The notes below the pieces were generated by a model. The model made no database searches. It was given only the letters and a program-made list of their open reading frames with translations, and was not told where the DNA came from. Below, one piece after another: positions 53,733-63,832 of a stretch of DNA of 64,000 bases; the stretch's first letter is position 1, and the number at the start of each line of letters is the position of its first letter. Where the stretch lies: the NCBI RefSeq assembly GCF_000741205.1, contig NZ_JGYW01000005.1, positions 1 through 64,000 on the forward strand, read 5' to 3'. This stretch comes from Bifidobacterium gallicum DSM 20093 = LMG 11596 (GTDB taxonomy: Bacteria > Actinomycetota > Actinomycetes > Actinomycetales > Bifidobacteriaceae). Both the position numbers and the translations under genes were made by a program.

Positions 53733-54236
53733 TTACCAGTGCAGCCCGCACTGGCTGACCACTATGGTGATCACTGCGGCCGCAAGCATCACGGGCACAA
53801 ACGGGATGCTGATATGATGCCTGCGACGCCGTGACCGCGATTTGCGTCGTAGTACGGCGCCGGCGCGACGTGATGCCCATCCAAGGGCGCCCAGCCCAAT
53901 CACACCCATAACGAGCCACCATATGGTGAACGGAATGGCGCCAAACGGACCAAGCACCGTACCAAGCAACATGGCGCATGTCACATCGCCGAATCCCAAC
54001 GAACCCGGCACAACGGATGCCAATATCCACTGCATTAGACCTGCAATCAGCATGCCCGATAAGCCGGCGGCAGGCACCATCCATGCGTTCGCCAACCAAC
54101 CCCATCCACATTGCGTGGCCAGTTGGGCGGCTATGCCCCCGATGACCACGCGCCGAGACACACGCCGCCTACGAATATCGCCGGCGCAGAGCACGGCGGC
54201 ACATATGAGACCCGGTATCGCCACAACTGTATTCAT
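53733..54236 (-). CDS. Type IV prepilin peptidase-like protein (A24 family)
   Basis: This 167-residue integral membrane aspartic protease is of the prepilin peptidase group. The two catalytic aspartates are in CAGDIRRRRV (near residue 20) and GFGDVT. It lacks the N-methyltransferase domain of long enzymes, as is usual for the short actinobacterial type that serves Tad/Flp pili. A basic segment (RRKSRSRRRRHH) precedes a final helix. No pilus genes are in the window. It is divergent from aroC. No ribosome site precedes the ATG, and TATTGT lies six bases upstream, which suggests a leaderless message. Confidence 0.85.
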   Translation of the reverse strand: MNTVVAIPGLICAAVLCAGDIRRRRVSRRVVIGGIAAQLATQCGWGWLANAWMVPAAGLSGMLIAGLMQWILASVVPGSLGFGDVTCAMLLGTVLGPFGAIPFTIWWLVMGVIGLGALGWASRRAGAVLRRKSRSRRRRHHISIPFVPVMLAAAVITIVVSQCGLHW

Positions 54237-54241
54237 GCTGT

Positions 54242-54248
54242 TACAATA
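54242..54248. promoter_or_regulatory. Overlapping divergent -10 boxes of aroC and the prepilin peptidase gene
   Basis: TTACAATA reads as an extended TGTTACAAT -10 for aroC on the plus strand and as TATTGT on the minus strand, six bases before the peptidase ATG. The two promoters would exclude each other. Confidence 0.4.
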
Positions 54249-54282
54249 GGCCGGAGTTTTGGTTCAAATCAAAGGAGTTGGC

Positions 54283-55476
54283 ATGTTGCGTTGGCAAACG
54301 GCGGGGGAATCCCACGGAGAGGCATTGGTCGCCATGATGGAAGGGCTGCCGGCCGGCGTGGAGGTGACATCGCAAGATGTGGCTGACGCTCTTGCGCGGC
54401 GACGGTTGGGATATGGCCGTGGCGCACGCATGAAGTTTGAGCAAGACCAGGTGCGCATGCTGACGGGTGTGCGTCATGGCAGCACGTTGGGTTCTCCGAT
54501 TGCCATTGAAATCGGCAACACCGAGTGGCCCAAATGGACCGAAGTGATGAGTGCTGATCCTCTCGACCATGAGCTGGCGCGCGAAGGCCGCAACGCCCCG
54601 TTGACACGCCCGCGTCCAGGGCATGCCGATTTGACGGGCATGCGCAAGTACGGGTTTGATGATGCGCGCCCTGTGCTTGAACGCTCCAGTGCACGTGAGA
54701 CGGCATCGCGCGTAGCATTGGGCTGTATTGCAGCCAAGTTCCTTGATCAAGTGTTCGGTATTCGTACGGTCAGCCATGTGTTGTCGATTGGCGGGGCTGG
54801 TGTGCTCGATGTCACGAAGGTGCAGCGTCCCCGCCCAGAAGATGTGGCACAGCTTGACGCGTCGCCTGTGCGCACGCTTGATACCGAGGCTGAGCAAGCC
54901 ATGATGCAGCGCATTGATCAAGCCAAACAGGATGCCGACACACTGGGTGGCGTGGTAGAAGTCATCGCCTACGGCATGCCTGCTGGTGTGGGTACGTACG
55001 TAGAATCGGACCGCCGTCTTGATGCGGCCTTGGCCTCAGCGGTGATGGGCATTCAAGCCATCAAGGGTGTGGAAATCGGTGACGGATTCCTCGAGGCAAT
55101 GCGCCCAGGTTCCCAAGCCCACGATGAAATGGTCATGGATGCTAACGGTCATATCACACGTGTCACGAACCGTGCTGGCGGCATTGAGGGTGGCATGTCT
55201 GACGGCGAACCAATCATTGTGCGCGCCGCGATGAAACCCATCCCGTCGATTCCGCGCGCATTGAACACAGTAGACGTTGCCGATGGTACCGCCGCGCAAG
55301 CCATTAACCAGCGTTCCGACAGTACAGCCGTGCCGGCTGCTGCGGTAGTGGCAGAAGCCATGGTGCGTTTGACGCTGGCCCAGTATCTGTTGGAAAAGTT
55401 TGGTGGCGACAGTGTCGCTGAAACACGGGCCAACATTGAACAGTACCTGGCGTCCTGGCCTGAGCATATGCGCTGA
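54283..55476 (+). CDS. aroC: Chorismate synthase
   Basis: This 397-residue enzyme makes chorismate from EPSP with reduced FMN, the last shikimate step. Family motifs are present: [14 protein letters not shown] at the N-terminus, [12 protein letters not shown], the HADLTGM region, [13 protein letters not shown], and the C-terminal [21 protein letters not shown] is six bases before the ATG at 54283; a longer frame to 54259 is rejected. aroKB and aroQ follow on the same strand. It acts directly after AroA, whose gene at 11049 is interrupted. Confidence 0.96.
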   Translation: MLRWQTAGESHGEALVAMMEGLPAGVEVTSQDVADALARRRLGYGRGARMKFEQDQVRMLTGVRHGSTLGSPIAIEIGNTEWPKWTEVMSADPLDHELAREGRNAPLTRPRPGHADLTGMRKYGFDDARPVLERSSARETASRVALGCIAAKFLDQVFGIRTVSHVLSIGGAGVLDVTKVQRPRPEDVAQLDASPVRTLDTEAEQAMMQRIDQAKQDADTLGGVVEVIAYGMPAGVGTYVESDRRLDAALASAVMGIQAIKGVEIGDGFLEAMRPGSQAHDEMVMDANGHITRVTNRAGGIEGGMSDGEPIIVRAAMKPIPSIPRALNTVDVADGTAAQAINQRSDSTAVPAAAVVAEAMVRLTLAQYLLEKFGGDSVAETRANIEQYLASWPEHMR

Positions 55477-55554
55477 ATACCGCGCAAACCAGTATGACCA
55501 TTGTTGTGGGGAGGCCCTGTGCCACCCCACTTGCGTACAGAAAGCTGACATGCC

Positions 55555-57351
55555 ATGGCAGGATCTCGACATCGTCGACGCAGGCCACGCCGTAACGGAC
55601 CAACCGCACAACCGCATCATGCCCATGCGGCAGCGGGGAACAAGCGTCGCAGGCCATCCCGACGCTCCGCGCTATCCAAACGAAACAACGCATTCCATAC
55701 GACTGACAATTGCTCGGCGCATCTGACTGATGAAGGGCATCCGCTCGCCGTCATTATTGGCATGATGGGAGCCGGCAAAACCCGTATCGGCAAAGAGGCG
55801 TCCCATCTGCTGGGTTTGCCATTCGCCGATGCCGACTTGTGTATTGAACAAGCCATTGGCATGCCAATCCCGCAGTACTTCGCCGAACATGGTGAACCCG
55901 CGTTCCGTGAGGTAGAACGCGATGTGGTCATTGAACATTTGCAACGCTTTCCCGGCATCTTCGCGTTGGGTGGAGGGGCGCCGATGACGCCCGCAATTCA
56001 GGATGCGCTTGAACAATACAAATTGCAGGGCGGTAAAGTCATTTATTTAATGGCTCACCCGCAAGAGGCCATGGAACGCGCCAGGAAGGGCGGGGGGCGG
56101 CCAATGTTGGACGGCGATGCGGATGCCCGTTGGCGCATGCTGTTTGAACAGCGCAATCCGACGTATACACGCATGGCCAATGTGACCGTACGCACACACA
56201 GCATGACTCCGGCCAAAGCGGCAGAAAGGATGGTGGACGTGATGAACGAACGCATTGTCCACGTGACAGGGGACGGCATCGAAGATTACGATGTGCAGAT
56301 TGGTGAAGGCGTGTTGGCGCAGCTGCCTCACGTGCTCGGTCCCAAACCCGTGCGTGTGGCGCTGATCCACACCACTTCGGTGCGTCGGCATAGCGATCAG
56401 GCGCGCACATTGTTGCGTCAAGCCGGTTATGAAGTCAGTGATATCACGATTCCCGACGCCGAGGCTGGTAAAACGATTGAGGTTGCCAATGGCATTTGGC
56501 AGCGGTTGGGTGAAGAAGGCTTCACGCGTTCCGACGCTGTGGTGGGCCTGGGTGGCGGCGCTTGCACTGATTTGGCCGGGTTTGTGGCCGCCACGTGGAT
56601 GCGCGGTGTGCGCTATGTGAATTGTCCGACGTCATTGTTGGCGATGGTGGACGCGTCCACAGGTGGCAAGACGGGCATCAATACGCCGCAAGGCAAAAAC
56701 CTTGTCGGATCGTTCTACACGCCGGCAGGTGTGCTCGCTGATCTGCGTGCGCTCGTGACGTTGCCGAACGACATTTTCATTGAAGGCTTGGGTGAGGTGG
56801 CCAAGTCCGGGTTTATTGGGGACCCGGAAATCCTGACGATTCTGCAAGACCACGCGGACCAACTGCGCGCGTTTGACGGATCCACGTTCTTGGGGTCCGA
56901 CCTTGAACCCGTGGTGGCTGAGTTGATTGAACGTACGGTGCGTGTCAAAGCCCATCATGTCAGCAATGATTTGCGTGAGGCCGGTTTGCGCGAATTCCTC
57001 AACTATGGGCATACGTTCGGCCATGCCATTGAACAGCTTGAACACTTCCGCTGGCGTCATGGCAATGCCGTGGCCGTGGGCATGGTGTACGCGGCCGAGT
57101 TGGCGCGTCTGACCGGTCACGTGGACGACGCATTCGTGGATCAGACTCGTTCGCTGCTTGATTCACTCGGGTTGCCGACGAGCTGGCATCATGACCGTTT
57201 CGATGACGTGCTCACGCTCATGCACCGCGACAAGAAAGCCCGTGGCAACACGTTGCGTTTCGTCATTGTTGACAAGATTGGTCACGTCATCCATCTTGAA
57301 GATCCGCCGGCCCAAGCGGTCGAGCAGGCCTTCCGTTTGGTGCAGGCGTAA
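55555..57351 (+). CDS. aroKB: Bifunctional shikimate kinase / 3-dehydroquinate synthase
   Basis: This is the AroK-AroB fusion known in bifidobacteria. After an unusual Arg- and His-rich N-terminal stretch of about 60 residues come the shikimate kinase domain (P-loop [30 protein letters not shown]) and then 3-dehydroquinate synthase ([37 protein letters not shown] with metal-binding His). It thus catalyses pathway steps 2 and 5. The true start is uncertain: no good ribosome site precedes the ATG at 55555, and the basic leader has no homology, so translation may begin nearer to the kinase. It lies 78 bases after aroC. Confidence 0.93.
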   Translation: MAGSRHRRRRPRRNGPTAQPHHAHAAAGNKRRRPSRRSALSKRNNAFHTTDNCSAHLTDEGHPLAVIIGMMGAGKTRIGKEASHLLGLPFADADLCIEQAIGMPIPQYFAEHGEPAFREVERDVVIEHLQRFPGIFALGGGAPMTPAIQDALEQYKLQGGKVIYLMAHPQEAMERARKGGGRPMLDGDADARWRMLFEQRNPTYTRMANVTVRTHSMTPAKAAERMVDVMNERIVHVTGDGIEDYDVQIGEGVLAQLPHVLGPKPVRVALIHTTSVRRHSDQARTLLRQAGYEVSDITIPDAEAGKTIEVANGIWQRLGEEGFTRSDAVVGLGGGACTDLAGFVAATWMRGVRYVNCPTSLLAMVDASTGGKTGINTPQGKNLVGSFYTPAGVLADLRALVTLPNDIFIEGLGEVAKSGFIGDPEILTILQDHADQLRAFDGSTFLGSDLEPVVAELIERTVRVKAHHVSNDLREAGLREFLNYGHTFGHAIEQLEHFRWRHGNAVAVGMVYAAELARLTGHVDDAFVDQTRSLLDSLGLPTSWHHDRFDDVLTLMHRDKKARGNTLRFVIVDKIGHVIHLEDPPAQAVEQAFRLVQA

Positions 57352-57457
57352 ATAAATCAGTATTTTATTTGTAGTGTGATTTCTGCATATGCCCCCGTTG
57401 CCTACCGCATGTGGCTTATGCAGAAATCAATATAGTTTCCAAGAAAGCAGGGCGAGG

Positions 57458-57904
57458 ATGACAACCGTACTGGTGGTCAACGGACCAAATCTCGGACGTT
57501 TGGGCGTACGGCAGCCTGACGTGTATGGCAAGCAGGACTTGGCTGAACTGACACGGTTGTGCACGCAATGGGGGCAGGATTTGGGCCTTACTGTTGAAGT
57601 ACGTCAGACCGATGATGAAGCCGAGATGATCGGATGGATGCACGAAGCCGCCGATAATGGCAATCCTGTGGTCATGAATCCAGCCGCCTTCACGCACTAT
57701 TCCTACGGATTAGCGGACGCGGCGCACATGGTCGGGGACGCAGGACTGCCGCTCATGGAAGTGCATATTTCGAATCCGTCAGCGCGCGACGAGTTCCGCA
57801 AACGTTCCGTGATTTCCGCTGTGGCCACGGGAACGATTACGGGTTTGGGATTCTACGGATACCGTCTCGCATTGGAAGCGGTAGCGGAACTCATCCGTCA
57901 GTAA
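57458..57904 (+). CDS. aroQ: 3-Dehydroquinate dehydratase, type II
   Basis: This 148-residue dodecameric type II enzyme converts 3-dehydroquinate to 3-dehydroshikimate, step 3 of the shikimate pathway. [18 protein letters not shown] contains the catalytic Arg and Tyr. [32 protein letters not shown] and [15 protein letters not shown] complete the site. The ATG at 57458 fits the family start, with GGGCGAGG directly upstream. It follows aroKB by 106 bases, which include an AT-rich TAAATAAATCAG run, and ends before a hairpin at 57965. Confidence 0.95.
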   Translation: MTTVLVVNGPNLGRLGVRQPDVYGKQDLAELTRLCTQWGQDLGLTVEVRQTDDEAEMIGWMHEAADNGNPVVMNPAAFTHYSYGLADAAHMVGDAGLPLMEVHISNPSARDEFRKRSVISAVATGTITGLGFYGYRLALEAVAELIRQ

Positions 57905-57964
57905 TGGCTATGACCAAAGCCATCACAACAGTTTACTCATAGCGAAGAGTAGGCGGTTGTCGCT

Positions 57965-57999
57965 GTTGCGCCAGTGTTCTTGAAGAATGCTGGCGCAAC
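57965..57999 (+). terminator. Hairpin after aroQ
   Basis: GTTGCGCCAG pairs with CTGGCGCAAC, with an inner TTCTT/AAGAA stem, 61 bases after aroQ. A U run is lacking. Confidence 0.6.
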
Positions 58000-58021
58000 A
58001 TTGCTGTATCACAGGAATTTG

Positions 58022-58046
58022 GGAGCGCTTCAATGAAGAACGCTCC
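58022..58046. other. Small hairpin in the aroQ-apuB interval
   Basis: GGAGCG-CTTC-AAT-GAAG-AA-CGCTCC forms a compact stem-loop. The rest of 57905-58388 (484 bases) holds the apuB promoter and a long leader ending in an almost pure purine stretch (about 58356-58388), but no gene I can support. The open frame from 58062 into apuB has no signal peptide or homology. Confidence 0.4.
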
Positions 58047-58117
58047 AGTCGTGCATGCTGATTGCGGCGCTGTTTTTGGACAAATCTGACAGATACTGGT
58101 CATTTATCTGTGGATTT

Positions 58118-58146
58118 TTGGAGGTTTGGTGAACGCCCCCTATACT
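58118..58146 (+). promoter_or_regulatory. Candidate apuB promoter
   Basis: TATACT (58141-58146) is a strong -10. TTGGAG lies 17 bases upstream as a weak -35. The start would be near 58153, giving a leader of about 236 bases. A TTGACA at 58162 has no matching -10. Confidence 0.45.
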
Positions 58147-58388
58147 TGGTTCCAGCTGTCTTGACAACGTATGCATTGCACAAGAGGGTTCCGCAACGAC
58201 GTAAGGTCCCGCGCACATGCTTCGTTGACACGGCCAGGCCACAAGCCATGCGTCGCTTCAAGCTGGCATGCAAGACGAATCAATGGCGATCCCATCTGGC
58301 AACTCGTCGACCATGCCGACCAAAAACCGCAAGTATCACCTACTGCGGGAATCAGAAAGAAGAGAAAAAGAAGAGAAGAGGAGCAGGG

Positions 58389-61300
58389 ATGGCGTCAATG
58401 CCAAACAGCTCCGCAAAGCGTCGGACAGGCATCGCCCTGTCGACGGCAATGGTGGCCAGCCTGTGTGCAGGCGTGTCATTGCCGGCGCATGCGGATCCCA
58501 GCAATGCAGCAGAATTACCCAAAGCGACCGACGTGCAGGTCATCGCATTCCAGCAGAGCTGGAACTCCATTGCGAAGGAATGTACGAACACATATGGCCC
58601 GGAAGGCGTGGCCTACGTGGAAATTTCACCGCCTCAGGAACATATCCAAGGCACGCCTTGGTGGACTTCCTACCAGCCTGTCAGCTATAAACTCGATTCC
58701 AAACTGGGCACCGAAGCCGAGTTCAAGAACATGGTCACACAGTGTGAGGCTGCAGGTGTGGGCACCATCGCTGATGTTGTGCTCAACCAGACGACCGGTT
58801 CGGACGTGGCTGCAGGCGAGCAGACTGGCGTTGCCGGCACCACATATAACGGCTCGACCGGTGAATATCCTGGCTTCACGGGGGAGCATGACCAGTATCC
58901 AGAAGGTGTGACCGCCGCCGATTTCCATGATTACGAGAACGGCAAGAGCATCGCTGATTACACGAATCAGCAGGAAGTGCAGGAAGGCCGTCTGAGCTCG
59001 ATGTGGGACTTCGACACGTCGAGCGCCAAAGTGCAAGACATCCAATCCGATTATCTCGTCAAGCTCTACAACCTGGGTGTCAAGGGCTTCCGCATGGATG
59101 CCGTCAAGCACATCAACAAGGATGATATGAAGGCCATCAAAGACAAGATGGCCCAAAAGATTGGCAAGAACGCCAACGACATCTATTGGATCCAGGAAGT
59201 CATCGGCAATGCCAATGAAGCTGCCGGCATCCAACCGCGTAATTATTTTGAGACTGGCACTGTCACGCAGTTCGATTACAAGTCGGACCTGAACGCCAAG
59301 TTCAAGGGCAGCATCGCCGGCTTGGGCGACCTCGCTACGCGCCTCGGCGACACGTCGTCGAATCCGAACGCGATTCCGTCCAATTTGGCGAACGTGTTCG
59401 TCACGAACTGGGACACGGCACGCAACGATGGCGCGATCACCTACAAGAACGATTCGATGTATGCTCTCGCGAATGCGTTCATGCTGGCCTATGATTACGG
59501 CACGCCGCGTCTGATTTCCGACTACAAGTATGAGGATGGCCAGGAAGGCCATGACGCCGGCGCTCCGGGAGCCACCGATACGAAGGTGGACGATGTCGAT
59601 TTCGACCAGGCTTGCTCCACCAAGGATGGCGCATGGAACTGCCAGCAGCGTTGGACGACAACGCGCGGCATGATTGCGTTCCATAATTATGTGGATGGCA
59701 CGACGGTGACCGACTGGCAGGATGACGGCAAGAACAATATCGCGTTCTCGCGTGGTGACAAAGGTTTTGTCGCGATCAACAACTCGACCGAAGATTACGA
59801 GGCCACCTACAAGACTTCGCTGCCTGATGGCGAGTACTGCGACGTCTACGCTGTGCAGGACTGCTCGAAGACGGTGACCGTGTCTGGCGGTGAAGTCAAG
59901 ACGACGGTTCCGGCCATGCAGGCAGTGGCGCTTTATGCAGGTGCCACGAAGGCGTCGCATCCGGCATCCGACGTGGCAGTCGACCCGAGCACTCCGGACG
60001 TTGTGATTCCTGACACGTCTGTCAAGCCGGACGACCAGACGACGACCGTGTGGTACAAGCCGACGAACAATTGGGACAAGGTGTTCGTGCATCACGGTGC
60101 CGGTTCCGACTGGACGGCTGAGCCGGGTGAGCAGATGGAAGGCCCGGACGCTCAGGGCTACTACAAGAAGACGATTGACACCAAGGGCGAGGAACATCAG
60201 ATCTGCTTCAACAATGGCGGATCCGACTGGGATAGCAACAATGGCGCCAACTATCTGGTCGCCAAGGGCATCACGCATGTTGGCGTCGAAAACGGAACGC
60301 TGACTGTGGGCAATCCCGAATCGATTGACGCGCAGACGCGAATGGTCGTGCACTACAAGCCGCAGGATGCTGACGACAATCGTGGTGTCTATGTGTGGGG
60401 CAAGGATTCGACTGGCGCTGATATGAATGCTGTGAACCATCCGTTCACAGGTGAGGATTGCTACGGCAAGGTCGCCGAACTCACGTTCGATGGCAAGTAC
60501 AACGAGTTCGGATTCATCATCACCACTGCGGAATGGAACAAGTTCGGCGGTGATCGTACCGCCACAGTCAGCAAGACCGGCACTGTGGAATTGTGGGTGG
60601 ACGGCACTGGTGACCCCGATACGACGTTGACCGAAGCTCCGGCTGATTACCAGTGCAAGGCCGACAAGGTCGATGTCACCGTGCATTACATGCGCAACGA
60701 TGGTCTCTACTTCAATGCAGCGGATACCGAGACGAAGGTGCCGCAGTGGGATCTGTGGATGTGGAACTCGAACTCCAACGGTTTCGCTCCGAAGTTCACG
60801 AGCCATGATGACTGGGGCGAAGTTGCTACCGCATCGTTCTCCAACTACACCTATCAGGCTGCAAACGGCGACTCGGACTTCGGTCTGTTGCGCCGCTACG
60901 GTGTGGACGAGTGGAAGAAGAAGGACGGCTCTGACGGCGACATCAAGATGTCTGCCGATGCGCTCGTGTTCAGCAATGACGGCACGGCCAAGGCTGAAGT
61001 GTGGCTCATGCAGGATGACGCGACCGTCTACACGGCTCGCCCGTCCCTCGGCGCCCGTATCGTCTCGGCGCAGATCGCCAAGAACAATGCGATTGATGTC
61101 AAGCTCTCCAAGCAGGCCGACATCAAGGCTGACGACGTCAAGGTCAGCGGCGCTGACGGCAAGGCAGTCGCCATTGAGGATGTGACGGTCAACGGCACCA
61201 CGGTGACGGTCACGCTCAAGGACAACCTTGATCTGACCGCCAAGTACACGGTGGAAATTGAAGGCTTCGGTTCGGCCGACGCCGTAGCCGGTTCTGTGGT

Positions 61301-63668
61301 CCGTACCGACGAGTTCGACAAGGAATTCGCTTATGACGGCGATGATCTTGGCGCAACTTGGGCCAAGGATGGCACCACATTCAAGTTGTGGGCACCGACG
61401 GCAACCAAGGTGGAGCTCGTCACGTTCAAGGCGTCGGATAGCGCTGATGCGGCTGAAGACAAGGTTGTGGCCATGACGCGTGGCGACAAGGGCGTGTGGG
61501 CTGTGACCGAACAGGTCGCTGCATCCACGGCATATATCTATCGCGTTTCCTTCGCCGATGGGACCGTCAATGATTCCGCCGACCCCTACGCCAAGGCCTC
61601 TGTGGTCAACGGCCACCGTTCGGTCGTGCTGTCTGACGAGCAGGCTTCGATTGGTGACGTGAAGCGCATGCCTGCGTTCCACAGCCCGACCGATGCTGTG
61701 GTTGCTGAAACGCACGTGCGTGACTTCTCGAAGGACAAGTCTTCGGGCGTCTGCGACGAGCACAGCGGCAAGTACTTGGGCATGATCGAGAACGGCACGA
61801 AGAATGCTGACGGCCAGGCCACGGGTGTTGACTACCTCAAGGAACTGGGCATCACGCATGTGCAGATTCAGCCGATGTATGACTACATCAGCGTTGACGA
61901 AACCAAGCCGCTGGACGATTCGAACTACAACTGGGGTTATGATCCGCAGAACTACAACGTGCCGGAAGGCTCGTATGCTTCGGATGCCGCAAAGCCACAG
62001 GCTCGTGTTCAGGAAGCCAAGCAGATGATTGAAGGCCTGCACAACAACGGCCTGCGCGTGATCATGGATGTGGTGTACAACCATGTTGGCGACTTGAATT
62101 CGAACCCGTTCAACCTGACGGTGCCGGGATACTACTTCCGTTACCAGAACGGCTCGCTCGTGTCGAACTCGGGCTGTGGCAACGATACGGCTTCCGAGCG
62201 TGCGATGATGCGCAAGTACATTGTGGATTCCGTGACCTACTGGGCCAAGGAATACAACATGGACGGCTTCCGCTTCGACTTGATGGGTCTGCATGACTTG
62301 AAGACGATGCAGGCTGTGCGTGCGGCCCTTGACGCCATCGATCCGAGCATCATGATCGTTGGCGAAGGCTGGGACATGAACACCACGATGGACAAGTCGA
62401 TGATGTCCACGCAGATCAACGCCAAGGCATTGGAGAATGAGAATTCCTCAGTGTCGTTCTTCAACGATTCGATTCGCGATGGTCTCAAGGGCTCGGTGTT
62501 CGATTCGCTTGACACGGGTTACATCTCAGGCAAGCCTGGTATGGAAAAGCTCATGCTGACCAACATGCTGGGTTGCCAGAAGGCTGATGGCCAGGATGCT
62601 GCTGAGCAGTGCAACGGTGGTTCGTCGAACTACGCTTCCGCAACACAGGTGGTGCAGTATGTGGAAATCCACGACAACCTGACGCTCAACGACAAGCTTG
62701 AAGTGTCGGTGCCCAATGATGATTTGGCCACGCGCATCAAGCGTGCCAAGCTCGCCGACTCCGCCGTGTTCCTGAGCTATGGCATCCCTGAAATCCAACT
62801 TGGCCAGGAATTCCTGCGCACCAAGGGCGGCGACGAGAACAGCTACAAGTCGGGTGACAGTGTCAACGCTCTGGATTGGAACCGCATGTCCCAGGATGAG
62901 TACGCATCCAGCGTGAACTATGTCAAGGGACTCATCGAGCTGCGCAAGCAGGTCAACGCGCTGCGTCGCGCAGACCACTTCGCAATCAACGAGCAGACCA
63001 AGGTGTTGCAGGCCCAAGACGGCATTGTCGCCTATGAGGTCAAGAACGGTGATGATACCTATATCATCGCGCTCAATGCCAACGAGGATGCCAAGACGTT
63101 GCAAGGTGTCAAGGCTGGAACGTATTCGGTGCTCGTGGGTGATGGCAATGTGGAGCTCGGCACCACGATTGCGCAGCCGGTTCTGACCGCATTGGATGAT
63201 GCCGCTGATACCGACACCACCGATGCTGCCGACACGGTGAGCGGACCGGTCGCCCAGGCTGGAGACCAGCTCGTGATTGGCGCTGACGGTGTGACGCTTG
63301 CGCCGCTGTCCGCCACCGTGCTGACCGACAAGTCCCCGGCGGATCCGTCCGACCCGGCCGATCCGGACAACCCATCCGGCCCGTCCGACCCAGCCGATCC
63401 TGATCATCAGGATGACGAAACGATTGACCGTCCAGGCCAGGATGGAACTCCAGGTGCTAATGGCGCTGATGGAGCGAACGGTGCGGATGGCGTCAACGGT
63501 GCCAACGGTGCTAATGGTGCCAATGGTGTGGATGGCTATTCCTCGCCTATGGCTGCCACGGGTTCTTCGGTGATCGTTGTGGCCGCTATCGCAGTGGCAC
63601 TGCTCATGGCTGGTCTTGCACTGTGCTATGTGCAGCATCTGCGCGGTGCCAAGCAGAACGGACGCTGA
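58389..63668 (+). CDS. apuB: Cell-wall-anchored amylopullulanase, ApuB-type
   Basis: This 1759-residue extracellular enzyme degrades starch, glycogen and pullulan. Order: signal peptide (1-35, cut at AHA|DPS); alpha-amylase GH13 domain (about 40-540; Asp237 in GFRMDAVKH, Glu270 in IQEVIG, Asp342); CBM25-like module (about 551-640); two CBM41/PUD-like modules (about 650-755 and 762-880); a beta domain; CBM48 (about 985-1080); type I pullulanase GH13_14 (YNWGYDP at 1180, Asp1227, Asp1297, Glu1326, Asp1429); a DPADPSDP linker; eleven collagen-like GXY triplets (about 1682-1715); the sorting motif MAATG (1721-1725); a membrane helix; and a basic tail. AGGAG is five bases before the ATG. The amylase part has Gln134 and Trp341 where most GH13 enzymes have His. 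It probably matches B. breve ApuB in function. Confidence 0.92.
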   Translation: MASMPNSSAKRRTGIALSTAMVASLCAGVSLPAHADPSNAAELPKATDVQVIAFQQSWNSIAKECTNTYGPEGVAYVEISPPQEHIQGTPWWTSYQPVSYKLDSKLGTEAEFKNMVTQCEAAGVGTIADVVLNQTTGSDVAAGEQTGVAGTTYNGSTGEYPGFTGEHDQYPEGVTAADFHDYENGKSIADYTNQQEVQEGRLSSMWDFDTSSAKVQDIQSDYLVKLYNLGVKGFRMDAVKHINKDDMKAIKDKMAQKIGKNANDIYWIQEVIGNANEAAGIQPRNYFETGTVTQFDYKSDLNAKFKGSIAGLGDLATRLGDTSSNPNAIPSNLANVFVTNWDTARNDGAITYKNDSMYALANAFMLAYDYGTPRLISDYKYEDGQEGHDAGAPGATDTKVDDVDFDQACSTKDGAWNCQQRWTTTRGMIAFHNYVDGTTVTDWQDDGKNNIAFSRGDKGFVAINNSTEDYEATYKTSLPDGEYCDVYAVQDCSKTVTVSGGEVKTTVPAMQAVALYAGATKASHPASDVAVDPSTPDVVIPDTSVKPDDQTTTVWYKPTNNWDKVFVHHGAGSDWTAEPGEQMEGPDAQGYYKKTIDTKGEEHQICFNNGGSDWDSNNGANYLVAKGITHVGVENGTLTVGNPESIDAQTRMVVHYKPQDADDNRGVYVWGKDSTGADMNAVNHPFTGEDCYGKVAELTFDGKYNEFGFIITTAEWNKFGGDRTATVSKTGTVELWVDGTGDPDTTLTEAPADYQCKADKVDVTVHYMRNDGLYFNAADTETKVPQWDLWMWNSNSNGFAPKFTSHDDWGEVATASFSNYTYQAANGDSDFGLLRRYGVDEWKKKDGSDGDIKMSADALVFSNDGTAKAEVWLMQDDATVYTARPSLGARIVSAQIAKNNAIDVKLSKQADIKADDVKVSGADGKAVAIEDVTVNGTTVTVTLKDNLDLTAKYTVEIEGFGSADAVAGSVVRTDEFDKEFAYDGDDLGATWAKDGTTFKLWAPTATKVELVTFKASDSADAAEDKVVAMTRGDKGVWAVTEQVAASTAYIYRVSFADGTVNDSADPYAKASVVNGHRSVVLSDEQASIGDVKRMPAFHSPTDAVVAETHVRDFSKDKSSGVCDEHSGKYLGMIENGTKNADGQATGVDYLKELGITHVQIQPMYDYISVDETKPLDDSNYNWGYDPQNYNVPEGSYASDAAKPQARVQEAKQMIEGLHNNGLRVIMDVVYNHVGDLNSNPFNLTVPGYYFRYQNGSLVSNSGCGNDTASERAMMRKYIVDSVTYWAKEYNMDGFRFDLMGLHDLKTMQAVRAALDAIDPSIMIVGEGWDMNTTMDKSMMSTQINAKALENENSSVSFFNDSIRDGLKGSVFDSLDTGYISGKPGMEKLMLTNMLGCQKADGQDAAEQCNGGSSNYASATQVVQYVEIHDNLTLNDKLEVSVPNDDLATRIKRAKLADSAVFLSYGIPEIQLGQEFLRTKGGDENSYKSGDSVNALDWNRMSQDEYASSVNYVKGLIELRKQVNALRRADHFAINEQTKVLQAQDGIVAYEVKNGDDTYIIALNANEDAKTLQGVKAGTYSVLVGDGNVELGTTIAQPVLTALDDAADTDTTDAADTVSGPVAQAGDQLVIGADGVTLAPLSATVLTDKSPADPSDPADPDNPSGPSDPADPDHQDDETIDRPGQDGTPGANGADGANGADGVNGANGANGANGVDGYSSPMAATGSSVIVVAAIAVALLMAGLALCYVQHLRGAKQNGR

Positions 63669-63681
63669 AAGCGCCTGTGCA

Positions 63682-63745
63682 TGCTCATTGAACGAACAAT
63701 GAGCAAGTGAAGGGGAAAGCCCGGACCATCATGGTCCGGGCTTTC
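63682..63745 (+). terminator. Tandem hairpins ending apuB
   Basis: TGCTCATTG/CAATGAGCA (63682-63705) is followed by GAAAGCCCGGACCAT/ATGGTCCGGGCTTTC (63715-63745), the latter with TTC after it. The second is a convincing terminator. Confidence 0.88.
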
Positions 63746-63819
63746 TTCATGGCTGGAGGTTGTCATGATTATTGCTGCCCGCAATCTGGCATGAATGCTG
63801 CTGTGCAAACGATCGCACT

Positions 63820-63825
63820 TACAAT
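63820..63825 (+). promoter_or_regulatory. -10 box of the Rrf2-type gene, possibly leaderless
   Basis: TACAAT ends seven bases before the ATG at 63833. Transcription would begin at or next to the start codon. The intervening AGGGGGC could also act as a ribosome site if a start further upstream is used. Confidence 0.4.
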
Positions 63826-63832
63826 AGGGGGC

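Noticed and set aside
58062-58388. Extension of apuB to an upstream start with 109 more residues
   Set aside because: A normal signal peptide and AGGAG site place the start at 58389; the extension is polar and would bury the signal peptide.
58626-62294. A 1222-codon open frame on the minus strand opposite apuB
   Set aside because: It mirrors the coding frame of a strongly biased, GC-rich gene, has no ribosome site and no recognisable domain.
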